Of a stretch of 64,000 nucleotides of DNA, positions 1-12,743 are shown piece by piece (the first letter of the stretch is position 1; each line of letters starts with the position of its first letter). The translations under genes and the position numbers were made by a program. The notes beneath the pieces were generated by a model. The model saw only the letters and a list, made by a program, of their open reading frames with translations. It was not told where the DNA came from and ran no database searches. Source of the DNA: Macquaria australasica (Eukaryota > Chordata > Actinopteri > Centrarchiformes > Percichthyidae); assembly GCA_005408345.1 (NCBI GenBank), contig SEMN01000148.1:806001-870000 (forward strand), read 5' to 3'.

Positions 1-731
1 CCTTCTTGCTGCTAGGCGACAGTGCGTATTTGTAATGGTTTGTACACCGATACTGTAGTACAACACTCTGGAAGGAGTAACTCTGCATAATGAGTACATT
101 TACTTTTGATACTTTTGGTACACTTTGGCCACTACTTCCACCATACATTCACTTTAGTAAATGTTTAAATGCAGGACTATTACTTGTGATGGATCTTATT
201 CTATTCTGGTATTACTACTTCTAATAAAAAGTATAAACACATCCAAGAAAAAGACAAAAAACAATGAATTTGTGCTACTAAAAAGTGTTGCCTGTGTAGA
301 CAAAGCCTGATATAGTTTTACTCCTTCTTACCAAAGATATGTCAAAAAACTATTCATCCAATTAAGAGATAAAATAATGCAAATGTTATCATTCAAGTAA
401 ATGAACCAAATACTTCTTTAATCTGTGAAAATGTGTTATTTAGTGTTAATTCTACAGGATGTCAGTACTGATAGAGGAAGGTTTTTGCATGTTTTGACCT
501 GTGAATCAGGAATTACAATCTAGACAAAACACTCAATACTGTATGAGGCGGAAAAACGATGAGTCGATAACTTTAACCTTTATGCCTCCTACATATTTTC
601 ATACTCGTTGCATTTATATTTGTGGCCAAAGGCAACTAGTCTGCTTAAGTGTATGTGTGTATTGATCAGGCAGTGTCAGTTATCTCAGTCTATCTGACCT
701 ATGTTCCAAGAAGGAGCCCAGTGATGCTCAC
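1..731. other. cps1 intron 22, left-edge stretch
   Basis: AT-rich sequence with no frame matching the next expected cps1 exon. I see nothing else in it. Confidence 0.6.
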
Positions 732-873
732 CTGTTTGACCCAGGGTCTGATGCCGTGAGTGAGCCTCAGCTCTCTGGCTGCTCTCTCACCCGAGCCCAG
801 AATCTGACCAACCTGCCGGTCTGAGAAGCCGTCCTGCTTGGCCTTCAGCAGCAGCTCCTTGGGTACTGTGCCA
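732..873 (-). CDS. cps1: cps1 exon 22 (last exon in window)
   Basis: Completes Ser897 and encodes residues 898-944 (FSDRQVGQIL; ARELRLTHGIRPWVKQ). This matches the middle-domain end HPWVKQ; the next exon should encode the start of the second synthetase half. Acceptor TTCCTACAG, donor GTGAGC. Confidence 0.94.
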
Positions 874-3800
874 CTGTAGGAAAGGACAATAGGCAATGGT
901 AATTATACAGCTGTTTAAAGTTGGATTTTGAATTTATTAAATTAATAGTCAGGTTTTTAAGAGGTTATTATTTGAAGGATTGTTCCTTCAAATAATAATG
1001 TGATGAATGTGATAGTGAGGAAAAAAGTTTAGTGAGGTAGATGGAAAAAAGGACAAGTGAGTTTATTTTTCAATGTCTTCTGTCTGTGGCCGCTCTCATA
1101 TATCCATGTATTTTTTTCAAGTCCACTGAACCAAGAAGGTCAATCCAGCAAGTGGGTCATGACTGGCTCGCAGGGAACAGCCCACGTCGGAGCCATCAAT
1201 AACACATAGACAAACAAGGCGCCGAGGTGCCAGAGCACCAGGTTGGCAAGTGCAGCCATTTAAAACCCATTTTAATCGATAAAACTTTAATGCGAGCTGT
1301 GAGGTTAAACGGGAAAAAGGTGGCAGAAATAAAGTTAGGTATCAAGAGGCGATTTTGAACTGGAGAAACCATGAATTTGCTTCCTACTTCAATCCAAACA
1401 CTTTTGGACCTGCTGCATTTCCATCATATCCATGTATCAGCATGTATACAGTATATAATAGTGTGGTTTACAGAAAATGATGGGAGAGCAACAGTATGAC
1501 AGTCTGAGATAAGCACGGGAAAACAGTGAGAGACGTGGAGAAGAGGAGAGAATTTGAATAATGCTTACATTATACTTTCTATCTTTCTAAATTCATTATT
1601 CTGCATTTGAAATCTCAGATAAAATGCAGAAGTTATCAATTTGAATATATTAATGTTATGTAACTTAAAGAAATTTAAGGTAAACACAAGCCCCTGGAGC
1701 TTACTGCAGAGAAAGATGAGACCAGAGGCCTGATGGCGAAATCTTGATCAGGGATATGCCACCTGTAGTGACCTCTGATGACATTGATTTCTTCCTATAG
1801 AATAGGAGAAACGTATCCTATCGATCTAATCAACAACATACCTTGTACTTGGCAACAATTTACTGTACTGGCAGTGTAAAACTGCTGAAAATAAAAATAG
1901 TTTTTGCTTTCTTTCCATATTCAGATATAACGAATCATAATGGTACAACAGAGTCAGCGCAGTATCAAACAAAGACGTACACTTACTTTTTTGGAAATAT
2001 GTTTGTTTGTTGTTTTGCAAGTAAATCAAAAAGAGTATTGGGATTTGTCAAGGAAATGTTAAGCCAAGTTTAGCACAAAGATGGGAGGTGGGGTGAAAAA
2101 GACATCCTCTGCCTTGAGTGGAAAAGTTCACCTTTCAAAATTGTCTTGTTAACATGTTGCATCATGTTTTCTAGCAATACACAAAACATCCAAAAAGTCA
2201 GCTGGTTTTCTATTTCTGAACAACAAGACAGTGTATTAATACGACAGCTATGGAGTTGTTGGAAGGCTCTTTTGACAGAGCTCGGCTAACTGTCTCCCTT
2301 TGCTTTCAGTTTTTGTGCCAAGTTAAACTAAACACATGAATGCACGGTCATGAAATTGATATTGATCTGCTCATGCAACTCCCACTAAGAAAGCAACAAG
2401 CGCATTTCCTATAATGTCATAGTATTCCTTTATCCCTATGTAGAGACTAAATGAATTCTTATTTCCGGTAAACCACAACTTGCTCTCCCTCCTTCTTATC
2501 TGAATTATTTATGACCTTGTAGCGTAACAATATTGGAAATGTCAAGTGTGTTTTAACTCCCACTGCACATGGCTGGGCTGAGAAATAACAAACCCCAGAA
2601 ACAAGGAAAGGAGAGAGCAGCGTGAGTTCGGAGTCAGAATCACAGGAAGCAAAGACATTTGATCTGAGAGCTTGGTTGTCTTGTGTACAATTGTCCTCTC
2701 TGGAAGAGCAGTTTAAAGCGAGAGGGAAATCCTTTGCATGCCATGAACTTATGTACATAGACCCTCACACACAAAACATGAAATACACATTAAGACAATG
2801 TGCAAGTGAGGAAAAGGGACTGCCAGATGTTCTCACATATGCTTACAAAAACATGCACACACCTACTACAATTAAAAATTGCAAGAGCCAATTTATGGTT
2901 TTTCACACTTTTCATTTTGTTAATTTTTCACTTAATCAAGTGAAAAACTGCAAAGCAATCTTCAAAGTATTAGAATGACACGTGGGGTTGTATAATTGCT
3001 GTCCTTACGATCTGAGTAAGTCCTTTAATTGTAACTCATGTCATGCACAGGGCTTATGTACCTAATTATCTCGGTCCTCAAACTTAAACATAAAATATGT
3101 CTGGGAGGGGTCACAGTTTTTCGATATTCATCATGTCACTAGGGAGAACATGGAAAAGGCTGCACCCATCATCCAGCATACAGCTGGTTTCGGACCTGTC
3201 TAACAGCACCAGACACAAGAACCAGATTTGTGTGTCTATGTCGATATGAGTATATCTGATCACACTGTATTTTAAAGCAAAATGTTTATACAGAATGTGG
3301 AATATGGTACAGACATAATATTGGTGTAGCATCTATTTTGATAATCAATCAGATAAAAATGCCAAACATTCTCTGGTTCCAGCAATGAGAGGATTTGCAG
3401 CTGTTGTATGTCATATATCACTGTAATTTAAATATCTTTGGACTTCTGAAGAAGTCATCTTGGGCTTCAGGAAATTGTGATGGGTACTTTTTCACTTTTT
3501 CTTTTGACATTTTATAGACTTAATTGCTTAATCGTAAGAATAATTGGCAGATTAATCAATAATAACAATAATTGTTAGTTGCAGTGATAACATAAACATG
3601 TATTCTTTAACACTAATGCATACATACATTGTCCCCATAATAATACAAGTAATGCTACATGGCCAACTTCGAACCTAAATGCTTTGTCCTAAATCTGACA
3701 TTTTTCGAATCTTCTATATATGAATATTTATCATTAAATCATTAAATCGTTCATGACACAAGTGACAGGAAAAATTATTGGTTGTTGTTAGTATAGTACT

Positions 3801-6800
3801 CATACCTTTACCAACCAATTCACTTTAACAAACAACTACTTCACAACTGAAAATAGAGTCAGTGCGATTTTCTTCTAATCTTAATTCTACAAGGAAATCC
3901 TGACACTACATGTGACTCTTAATTACAAATTACAGAGGGATTTCTAATTTCTGTCAATAAATATCCTTCAGTCCTAACTGCAGCAATAGAAGAGCCAACG
4001 CTCTTTATGCACACAAACAATGAGCCCGCTGACCAGTAGAGCCTGAAGCCCAGATGTACTCAGCTCTACGCTCCACCACTCCGGCAGGTGCCTATTGTTG
4101 TGTGCCCATCCCAATGTCCCCTGCTCCAGAGGCAGTGGAGACTACAACAGCCTTCCATGTGTCAGCATGTTGCGGTGGGCGCCCACCAGACGGCCAGCCA
4201 TTAATTATTAAACAGCAGAGTCAGAAGGAAGCAGCGGGTAACCTGTGGCTGAGCCATGACAATTCACAGTGGCTGTCCAGGTAAGAGAAAGAGGGAAAGA
4301 GGCAGTTGAGAGGAGGCGAACCACGAGAGAGAAAGAAACAGAGACGTGAAGAGACTGGGGTCCATCTGATTTTTGAAAACCCAACATTTTCCTATTGAAG
4401 AAAATTCAGTCATTTTAGAAAGAACTGATTCAGAGTTTCCTCAAAAATCTATCGTGGTTCTTAACATGTTTATCCATTTCTAATTCGGCTGAAACGGGAA
4501 AGGGATTTGCAATACACAAAACAGTGCTGTGGGTAGGAGCCTATGGTGCATTTGAGGAAGCACGTGAGGAGGAAATCCTGCAGGGGTAGGTGAGTTCAAG
4601 ATTGGAAAAACAGTCCTGCATAGACAAGAATCCAACTTATGGGTAGGAAAACATTACACAAACTATGGAAGCAGAACTTCCACGTGTTCATGTCTACATT
4701 TAGTCAAATCTGGTGTAGGTTCCCCAGATTTCCAGAAAACGGTGGATGCAACTTGTCAGTAATACAAATATTCATTAAGTGGATTGTTGTGTACTGTGTT
4801 AGTCGTCAGAAACCTGCTGTGACCAATCGTACTGTGCCGAAATGTTCGCGTTTTGTCTTTTTAATGCTACAACTGTGGGACAAATTTTGTTCTGAATGAG
4901 AGGAGTAATAAAATGATTAAACTGAATTGATTCATTTAAAACCAGAAAAAAAAATATATATATATATAATTTCCCTGCAGGTTTTACAGAGTTGTGGTCA
5001 GACAATATTGAAGTCGGCAATGGATAACATGTCTGTAGCAAAGGGCCGATATTAATCTGCAAACCAACAGTCTAGGTAAAAATAAAAGTAACACAAAGTG
5101 ACTTTGTTTGACCGAGGTGTGCATCTGTGTGTATGCGTTACCTGTTGTAGCTCGCCAGGTGCTGCTCCAGCTGTGTTATCCTGTGGAGTTTGTGGAGAAA
5201 CCACTTGTCTATGGCTGTCAGCTGGTGGATCTGATCAACGGTCATACCACTGTGGAGCGACTTAAACATGACATGAAACAGACTCAGTGTTAACGTTCAT
5301 CATCATTCATCATCGAGTTCATCATTCATGCCCCTTATTGCAGCATTCTGAAAGCAGACGTCAAATAGGTTTCACCAGGTTTCAACAAATTCTATAATCC
5401 ATTGTTGTGATAAAAAACATGCTACAAATCTTTCAGTGAATCGTCACAGGATAGGAACGGTTCAGAGCAGTCACAGTAAATAGAAGTGCTGTTTCACCTT
5501 CATCTGATTCAATGAGGAAAAAGACTGTAGTGGGCAAGTGCAAAAACAGACTTAGCAAAAATATATTTCAGATTACGTGATTTTGATTCATCCTCCCCCA
5601 CATTTGTACACATTTGAAAAGGCCACACTGTCAGTCATAAACACCGTTTATACTGTCTGTGTTTTCCAAGTATTACAATTCCTGTGCATCCATTTAATTA
5701 AATCAAAATTTCAAAGACAAGCATTTCCACACAATTAGGCATTCACAACTAGGCATGCAGGTAGGCCAGGGACACATTTTCCTCTGTATTTCATGTTTTT
5801 TTTTTTTCATGCTAATTTTTCCATTACACTTCAAAATGTGATTTTAATGAGAAAACTGTAGTCAGCGTCATTCATTATTAACGTCATGAAAGATTAGTGT
5901 ACCTTGGCGATGGAGAAGATGCGGGTGCTGGAGGGCACAGCCAGCTCCTGTTGCAGGTCCTGGGTGTCGGCCCAGGCTTTCTTGAGTGGCAGCCGGGGCA
6001 TGAAGCCATCCACTGAAGGATGACACATCCTCAGGGCCTTCTGCACACTCTCCTCAAAGGTCCGGCCCACTGCCATCACCTGAATCCAGAAGACAGAAAT
6101 ACATAACAAAATAATATGGGTGTGTGAGTGAGTGAATAAGCAAGTAAATGAGCTAGTGAGACACTGATGAATAAGTGAGTGAGTGTTTATCCGCGGATGC
6201 TCTCCCACCTCTCCGACGCTCTTCATGGCACTGCCTATTTCATGGGACATGCCCTGGAAGCGGTCCAGGTCCCAGCGGGGGATCTTGGTGACGATGTAGT
6301 CTAGACTGGGCTCAAAGCAGGCTGTGGTCTTCTCTGATACAGCATTCTTGATCTGTGGCAGGGGGATACCCAGTGCAAGCTTAGCGGCAACAAAAGCCAA
6401 GGGATACCTGTGAGACCAAAGGGCAGGGAGACCAAAATCAACTAGTGGTTGAAGTTTCTGTACCAAACCACAGTAATGATCTTGATCAACACTGTGATGT
6501 TGTATTGACTCCTATACTTTGTCCTACTGAAAAGCAAGATCTTTTTAACAATTGTAGAAATCCGTTATCTATAGTAAAATCCGATTTATTTATATCTTTT
6601 AAAATTTTGTCATAGCACTACCAGACGGCCAGTCTGAGAATACCAGACTCACTGATGTGATACCAAGGACAACCTCCTCAGCAAACAGCTGTGAGGGAAA
6701 TGGAGTCAGACCTGTGAATAATGCTGCAGGAGTGATTTGAGAAGTGACATTTTTGATATTTTGTTGAACCACGGACACTTGATATTGAATTCCATTGTAA

Positions 6801-8260
6801 ATGACATGAATTTAAGATGACCTATGTCACCATCTCTATGAAGAACTTTTTTTTACAATTTTCAAGCCTACAGTGGATGACTGTTTGATACCCAAATGAC
6901 AGATTATGGGTAGAATATCCACTTAAAAATACTAACAAATTCTCCATCCACAGCACAAGATTTGCTTCTGTTATTGCATCACTGCAAAGCAACCACAGTT
7001 TGTGTGAGTCAAACAGCCAGTCTGATTTCATTTGGTGGTATTTCAACTCAAGTCTTTTTTGAAGACTAGAAACCTGCATGCCTGAGCTCAATTGATCTGG
7101 TCTAATAACTAATCTGTGTAAAAGTCCATCAAAACACATGATATCACATGTATCTGTTCATATTGCGTAATTATATATATATATATGATATATTTTAGAC
7201 ATTTCCAGCATGTTGTATTACCACCCTGCTAGCAGTGTGCGCCTTCTGTTTGTATGCATGTATTCTCTCACCCAGTGGCTTTGGATGCCAGAGCGGAGCT
7301 TCTGGAGAGTCGGGCGTTAACCTCAATGATGCAGTACTCCAGGGAGGACGGGTGTAGAGCATACTGGATGTTGCATTCGCCTACAATGCCAAGGTGACGA
7401 ACCACTTTGATGGCCGTCTCACGGAGCATGTGGTACTCCTCGTTGGACAATGTCTGGCTCGGTGCCACCACTATGGAGTCACCTGAAGAAGAAGGGGAAG
7501 GATTAGGACTAAGAGCGACTTTAAACAGTATTAAAAGTCTCTGAACTTGGTTTTGGTTAATGAGAAAGATACAGAGACAGAATAAACACAAGACAATATA
7601 TTGAATTGAGGTGGTGTAAAAAAATAAATAAATAAATAAATAAAAAACATCAGCTTAAACACCACATAAAGCAACAAAAGCCTGTTTCTCATTGGGATTT
7701 GGATTTGGATTTAAAACGGGGAACAGCAGATATACCATGTAAGGCATTGCCCTATACATCCCATCTTTTGTTGTAAATGGTTGTTTGTGCAGTTTCCTTT
7801 TAACATCAAAGCTTGTGTCATCTGAATTACAATTCAAGTTAAAGTTTATAGTTTGAAGTGATGAAGAAGAGTATCGCATTTTAGATTAAAAAAAAAACAA
7901 AAAAAAAAAAAAACCACACTTATCCGTTTATCCTTTGGAATTTGAAATGAGCACTCAAACCACCTTTAATCTTGGGTACACTTCCAAGTGTCTCTGTCTG
8001 TACAAGTTCTGGGTGTTAGCTATAAGAACTGAACTACACCCAAAGGCTTAAGTTTGTCCAAGTATTTGCTCAAGTATTGATTCTCAATGCTTGTACTGAT
8101 CAACAGAAACAAGATAAAGAAATAAGACAATTTAAGGACTACAGCTGTCAGAAACATCTAGATCATCTTTCCGGGTACACAGTAAATTTGGTCAACATGA
8201 AAAACCTGCTCGCACTGTAAAGAGCAAAAAAGAAAACGCGCTCACCCTGAAGCAGCCTCC

Positions 8261-8313
<53 letters not shown>

Positions 8314-11300
8314 GAGAGAGTTTTGGTTGTTTTTTTTTTTTAAACGTCAACAGAATACAAAAAGCAAACAGAACTGAATCAAACACAGCAGAACAAAAAA
8401 AAGAGGACAGGATACTGCAAACAATACCACAGAACACATCAGTATGTAGCATATATTTTAGTACCTGTGTGAATGCCCAGTGGGTCGAAGTTCTCCATGT
8501 TGCAGACAGTGACACAGTTATCAGCCACGTCTCTAACCACCTCATATTCCACCTCCTTCCAGCCCATCAAAGACTTCTCCACCAGGATCTGACTGCTCAT
8601 GGCCAGAGCCTGCAATATGCACAGAATATATATCCGTTTAGATGCTGTGTGTCTACATTAACCTTTACACAGCGGGTAGATACAATAACATGAAGACCAG
8701 TTACAATATAATTCATTACAATAGCTCTGCAATGTAAATACTACCACTGGAGAGCTTACAATCAGTGGTGGTAATTGTGAGCACTTGACCACTATCTAAT
8801 ACTTATTACCAATGCGTAATGCTCAACACAATTCAATATAAAACTGCAATGAAAACCATACGAGATGTACCATGAATTACATCCTCAATATTTATCATAA
8901 AGTTGACCAAAAAAAAAAGCTGACAAATTCAAACAATGTAAACCTCATAGTTACATGTACCTGTAGTATTTATTTGCAGGGTCGCTGTATTGGATTGCAT
9001 CAAATTACATACATGTTATTGTGTTATGTGTGCTATTGTCCCTACTCCCATATAGATTTTGTACAGCCTATTTTTCCAGTGTTTGTGCTTTGGAAGTTGT
9101 TAACGTTAGAAAGATCAGCCCTAAAAGGAAAGTTACTTTCCAAATAAACTGCAATAAATGTGCCTTGTGTTTTGTTTATACTTAACAATTAGCAAAAAAA
9201 TAAAATGTCCCTAAATGTAATTTTACCTACAACGTAGATAAGGTGTACAAATGGTCTGAATAAAGGTAAGTAACAACACGTGTTACAAGGAAATGTATAG
9301 TTTGTACTGTTACAGTACATACTATAATGGATAGAAATAAACATAATACTTGTTTTGATAATGCTGAGGACATGGGGTTAAAGGAATAAGAGTTTACCTT
9401 GGGTTTTCATTTTGTATTTTTGTCAAAAGATCAATGAAAGACCTTGTGAACTCCATCTCTGCCCTGTACTTGATATGAACCAGTGGAGCAGCCACTGAGC
9501 ATAACTGGCAAAGAAACATTTGGCACTGAAACTTCCAAATTAAACTAAAAATAAATCATTTTAAATGCAATACGAGGAAAGCAGTAGAACATACAGCATA
9601 GTATAAAAAGTATGCACCAGTCCAGCACAGACTGTTCATTTTGCAGCCTGTGATCACAGATTAGAAACAACTGAGCTGTCAGATGTAATGCTGGATACAG
9701 GATGAGCACAAAAGAATGTTGCTTAGCAACAGCAAACTATTCCTTTCTTGGCACAGCACCAAAGAAACATTATCTAAACAATTTCAAAGATTTTATCTTT
9801 CTTCAGGTTAATACTGTAAAAATGAGCAAAGGTTAAAAAATCTAAAAAGGTCAGTAAAAGTCTGGGTAAAACGCTTCAATTGCTGATTTGATCGGCACGA
9901 TCAATCATAAGTGAAGAAAAAAAATTACAAAGAGTAGCAATTAGCAATTGTGCCCACATGTCTACACTATCCCGACACTGCACCATTTATACTGACCTTG
10001 TGGGCAGTTTCCTCCAGCTTTTCTTTGCTGGCACACAGACCAGAGCCCAGACCTCCCAGGGCATAGGCCGACCGCAGCATCACTGGGTAGCCAATCTGCT
10101 CTGCCGCTTTCAAGGCATCAGATACCTGAAAGATGCACCCAAATATCATCCTGTATTTCCCTTGCTTGACACATAAAAAAAAAAGTTTACACATGCTTTA
10201 AACACACTAAAAATACAGAATACATTTACATTGTATATGCAGGGTGTACATGTATATACCATTTGTCTTACAAAGTGTATAGAAAGAAGTTGTTTTTTTT
10301 TCTTGTTATTGGACTTAGATCCTTACAGACTCCACGGCAAAACTGGGTGCAATCTTCTCATTAATCTCCATTAGTTTGTCAGCAAAAAGCTGTCTGTCCT
10401 CTGTGGCCATGATGGACTCCACTGGGGTTCCTAGGACCTTCACCCCATACTTCTCCAGGACGCCATGCTGGAATAATTCAACTCCTGAACACCGCACAAA
10501 CACCAGTCCACACAGATGCAGGGTTAAACATACAGGCAATTTAAAAGAAAATACAAACTCATGTACACAAGTTAGTCGAAAAGTGGAAAAACTTTCACTG
10601 AGCATTGCATATGCCATTTGGTGAATGCTTTTACCTTAAGAGCCCTACAGTAACATGAGTCCAATTTTAATTTCCAACCCTGTCAGAACTCCACTTGAAA
10701 TGTAACCCCTATGCCTGACACACAATCAGTATTTCCCGCTATTTGATCTCCACAGGGAACAGAACCACAAAATCAGCAATCCTATACACTGACACAAACA
10801 ATTGCACACGTCTCACCGCAGTTGAGTGCAGTCTGTCCACCCATGGAGAGCAGGATGCCATCTGGACGCTCGGTTTTGATGACTTCTGTTACAAATTGTG
10901 GCGTGACGGGCAGGAAGTAGACGGAGTCGGCCTGCTTGGTGCCCACCTCGTTGGTCTGAACCGAGGCGATGTTTGGGTTCATGAGCACTGTCTGCAGGTT
11001 CTCCTCCTACAACACCATATCCACATGATTCATTATTATTAATTTAAGGGAAAACTAAATTATGATGAAGATGACTGATTAATAATGGATTAATAATGGA
11101 TTAGACTTCATTGTCACTTTCACAACATCCATGTCTTTCATTTTGCCTTTTTTCACAGCAGACTTTTTCCACTTGTCAGCACAGCACAGGTATTACTAAT
11201 AACATAAACAATGGCTCTGTTCTGTCCCAGTAAACCAACATGCACAATACCAGGACACTGAAACTAAAGCAGCTAAATGAAATTGAGCCACCCTAATTTT

Positions 11301-12705
11301 ATTATTTACACTTGCGCTTTTGCTACTGTGACATGTCAAAATGTCTTCTGTGAAAAAAGCCTATTAATTCGACATGTCAGGGACTAGAATGGGTACCATA
11401 CAGTATGTACACCAAATTATTCAAACTTGTTGGAACATGTGTGGAAGGTCTTCTGAAGGTTTTCATTAAAGTCTGTTTTAAATGTTAAATAATGTATTTT
11501 TGTTATTTTCTACAAATTCTATGAAAAGACTAAAACCAACAACCAGTTCAGTTCAGTCTTGGCCTGGCAGACGCATCAAAACAAACTCATCCATCAGTGT
11601 CACTTAGTGCCAAGACCATTTGGTTTCATGTTCATAGATCTTTAAAAAAACACAACAAGAGATTATACAATCAGTCTGTCTGAATCTACAGTATCTTCAG
11701 GCATCAAGATGAAGATGAAACCTTTGATAGTTTTCTGTGGGTCATAGGTAAGTTGCTGTGTTATCCTTTACCTTCATGGCCTTGATGGCCTGAGATCCAG
11801 AGTAATCAAACTCTCCAGCCTGTCCGATAGACAGACCTCCAGAACCCAGTACGAGCACCTTTGACACCTGTACGTAAACAAACAGACAGGCAACACACAC
11901 AGTAAGTAACATGCATGTAATACAATAACTAACGGTAACTTTGCAGCATGAAACTCCATTTGCAATGAAACATAAATGCATCTTTAACATGATATAAAAC
12001 TCCTTGACATGTAACTAATGAACAGGACTTCCATTAAATGTTATTTTTCGCTTATATAAATCGTAGTAAAACACTACATCCTGGTCTTTTCCTCTAAAGT
12101 GACCTTTTTGAGAAATTCTCTGATAACCTTTAAAACCTGTGCAGCTGGACTGTACCTGGGCTCTGGGAGGTATGTCGGGTTTCTTGGGCATGACTGACAC
12201 TATGTTGGCATCCTTTCCTCTCTTGATCAGGGATATGAAGGCATCAAAGAGGAACTACAGAAACAAAGACAAACACAAATATAACCATGGTTTGAATAGT
12301 ATATTCATAGTATATCAGGAGGAGCCAATTTTCAGTTTTTGTTACCTTCATATAGAGTATTGAACTGACGTTTTCCAATACTTTATGCAGCCAAATCAAA
12401 TGGATGGATGTGGATCGGATTTCTCTAAACCTACTGATGGTCCCTTTTGTTTGCTTTACACGTGGATGAGCAAAAACCTCGACACTTGTTGCTTCTGACA
12501 GGATTTTCGGAAATTTTCAGATCAGAGTGTTCTTTCCTACAAACAATGAAGTGTCCGCAATAAAATCTACAGAAAAAGCACCCAGTGGAACATACCGACA
12601 TCTTATTAATTGTATTATTTAAAACCAGTATAAATAAACTAAGTAAAAATAAATATTTGATGTACTGTTTTTTGTATTCTTTGTACTTAATTTTAATTTT
12701 CTAAC

Positions 12706-12743
<38 letters not shown>

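Larger units (their letters stand above)
874..5141. other. cps1 intron 21 (about 4.3 kb)
   Basis: AT-rich intron. It holds a GC-richer 120-base open frame at 1140-1259, a degraded copy of a teleost repeat at about 2285-2431 and an (AT)n run at 4951-4967. Frames at 1843, 2622, 4054 and 4639 have no recognisable homology or splice context. Confidence 0.5.

Noticed and set aside
8192..8545. 117-codon minus-strand frame near cps1 exon 17
   Set aside because: Made of exon 17 tail in the wrong frame, a (CTGT)n microsatellite and intron sequence.
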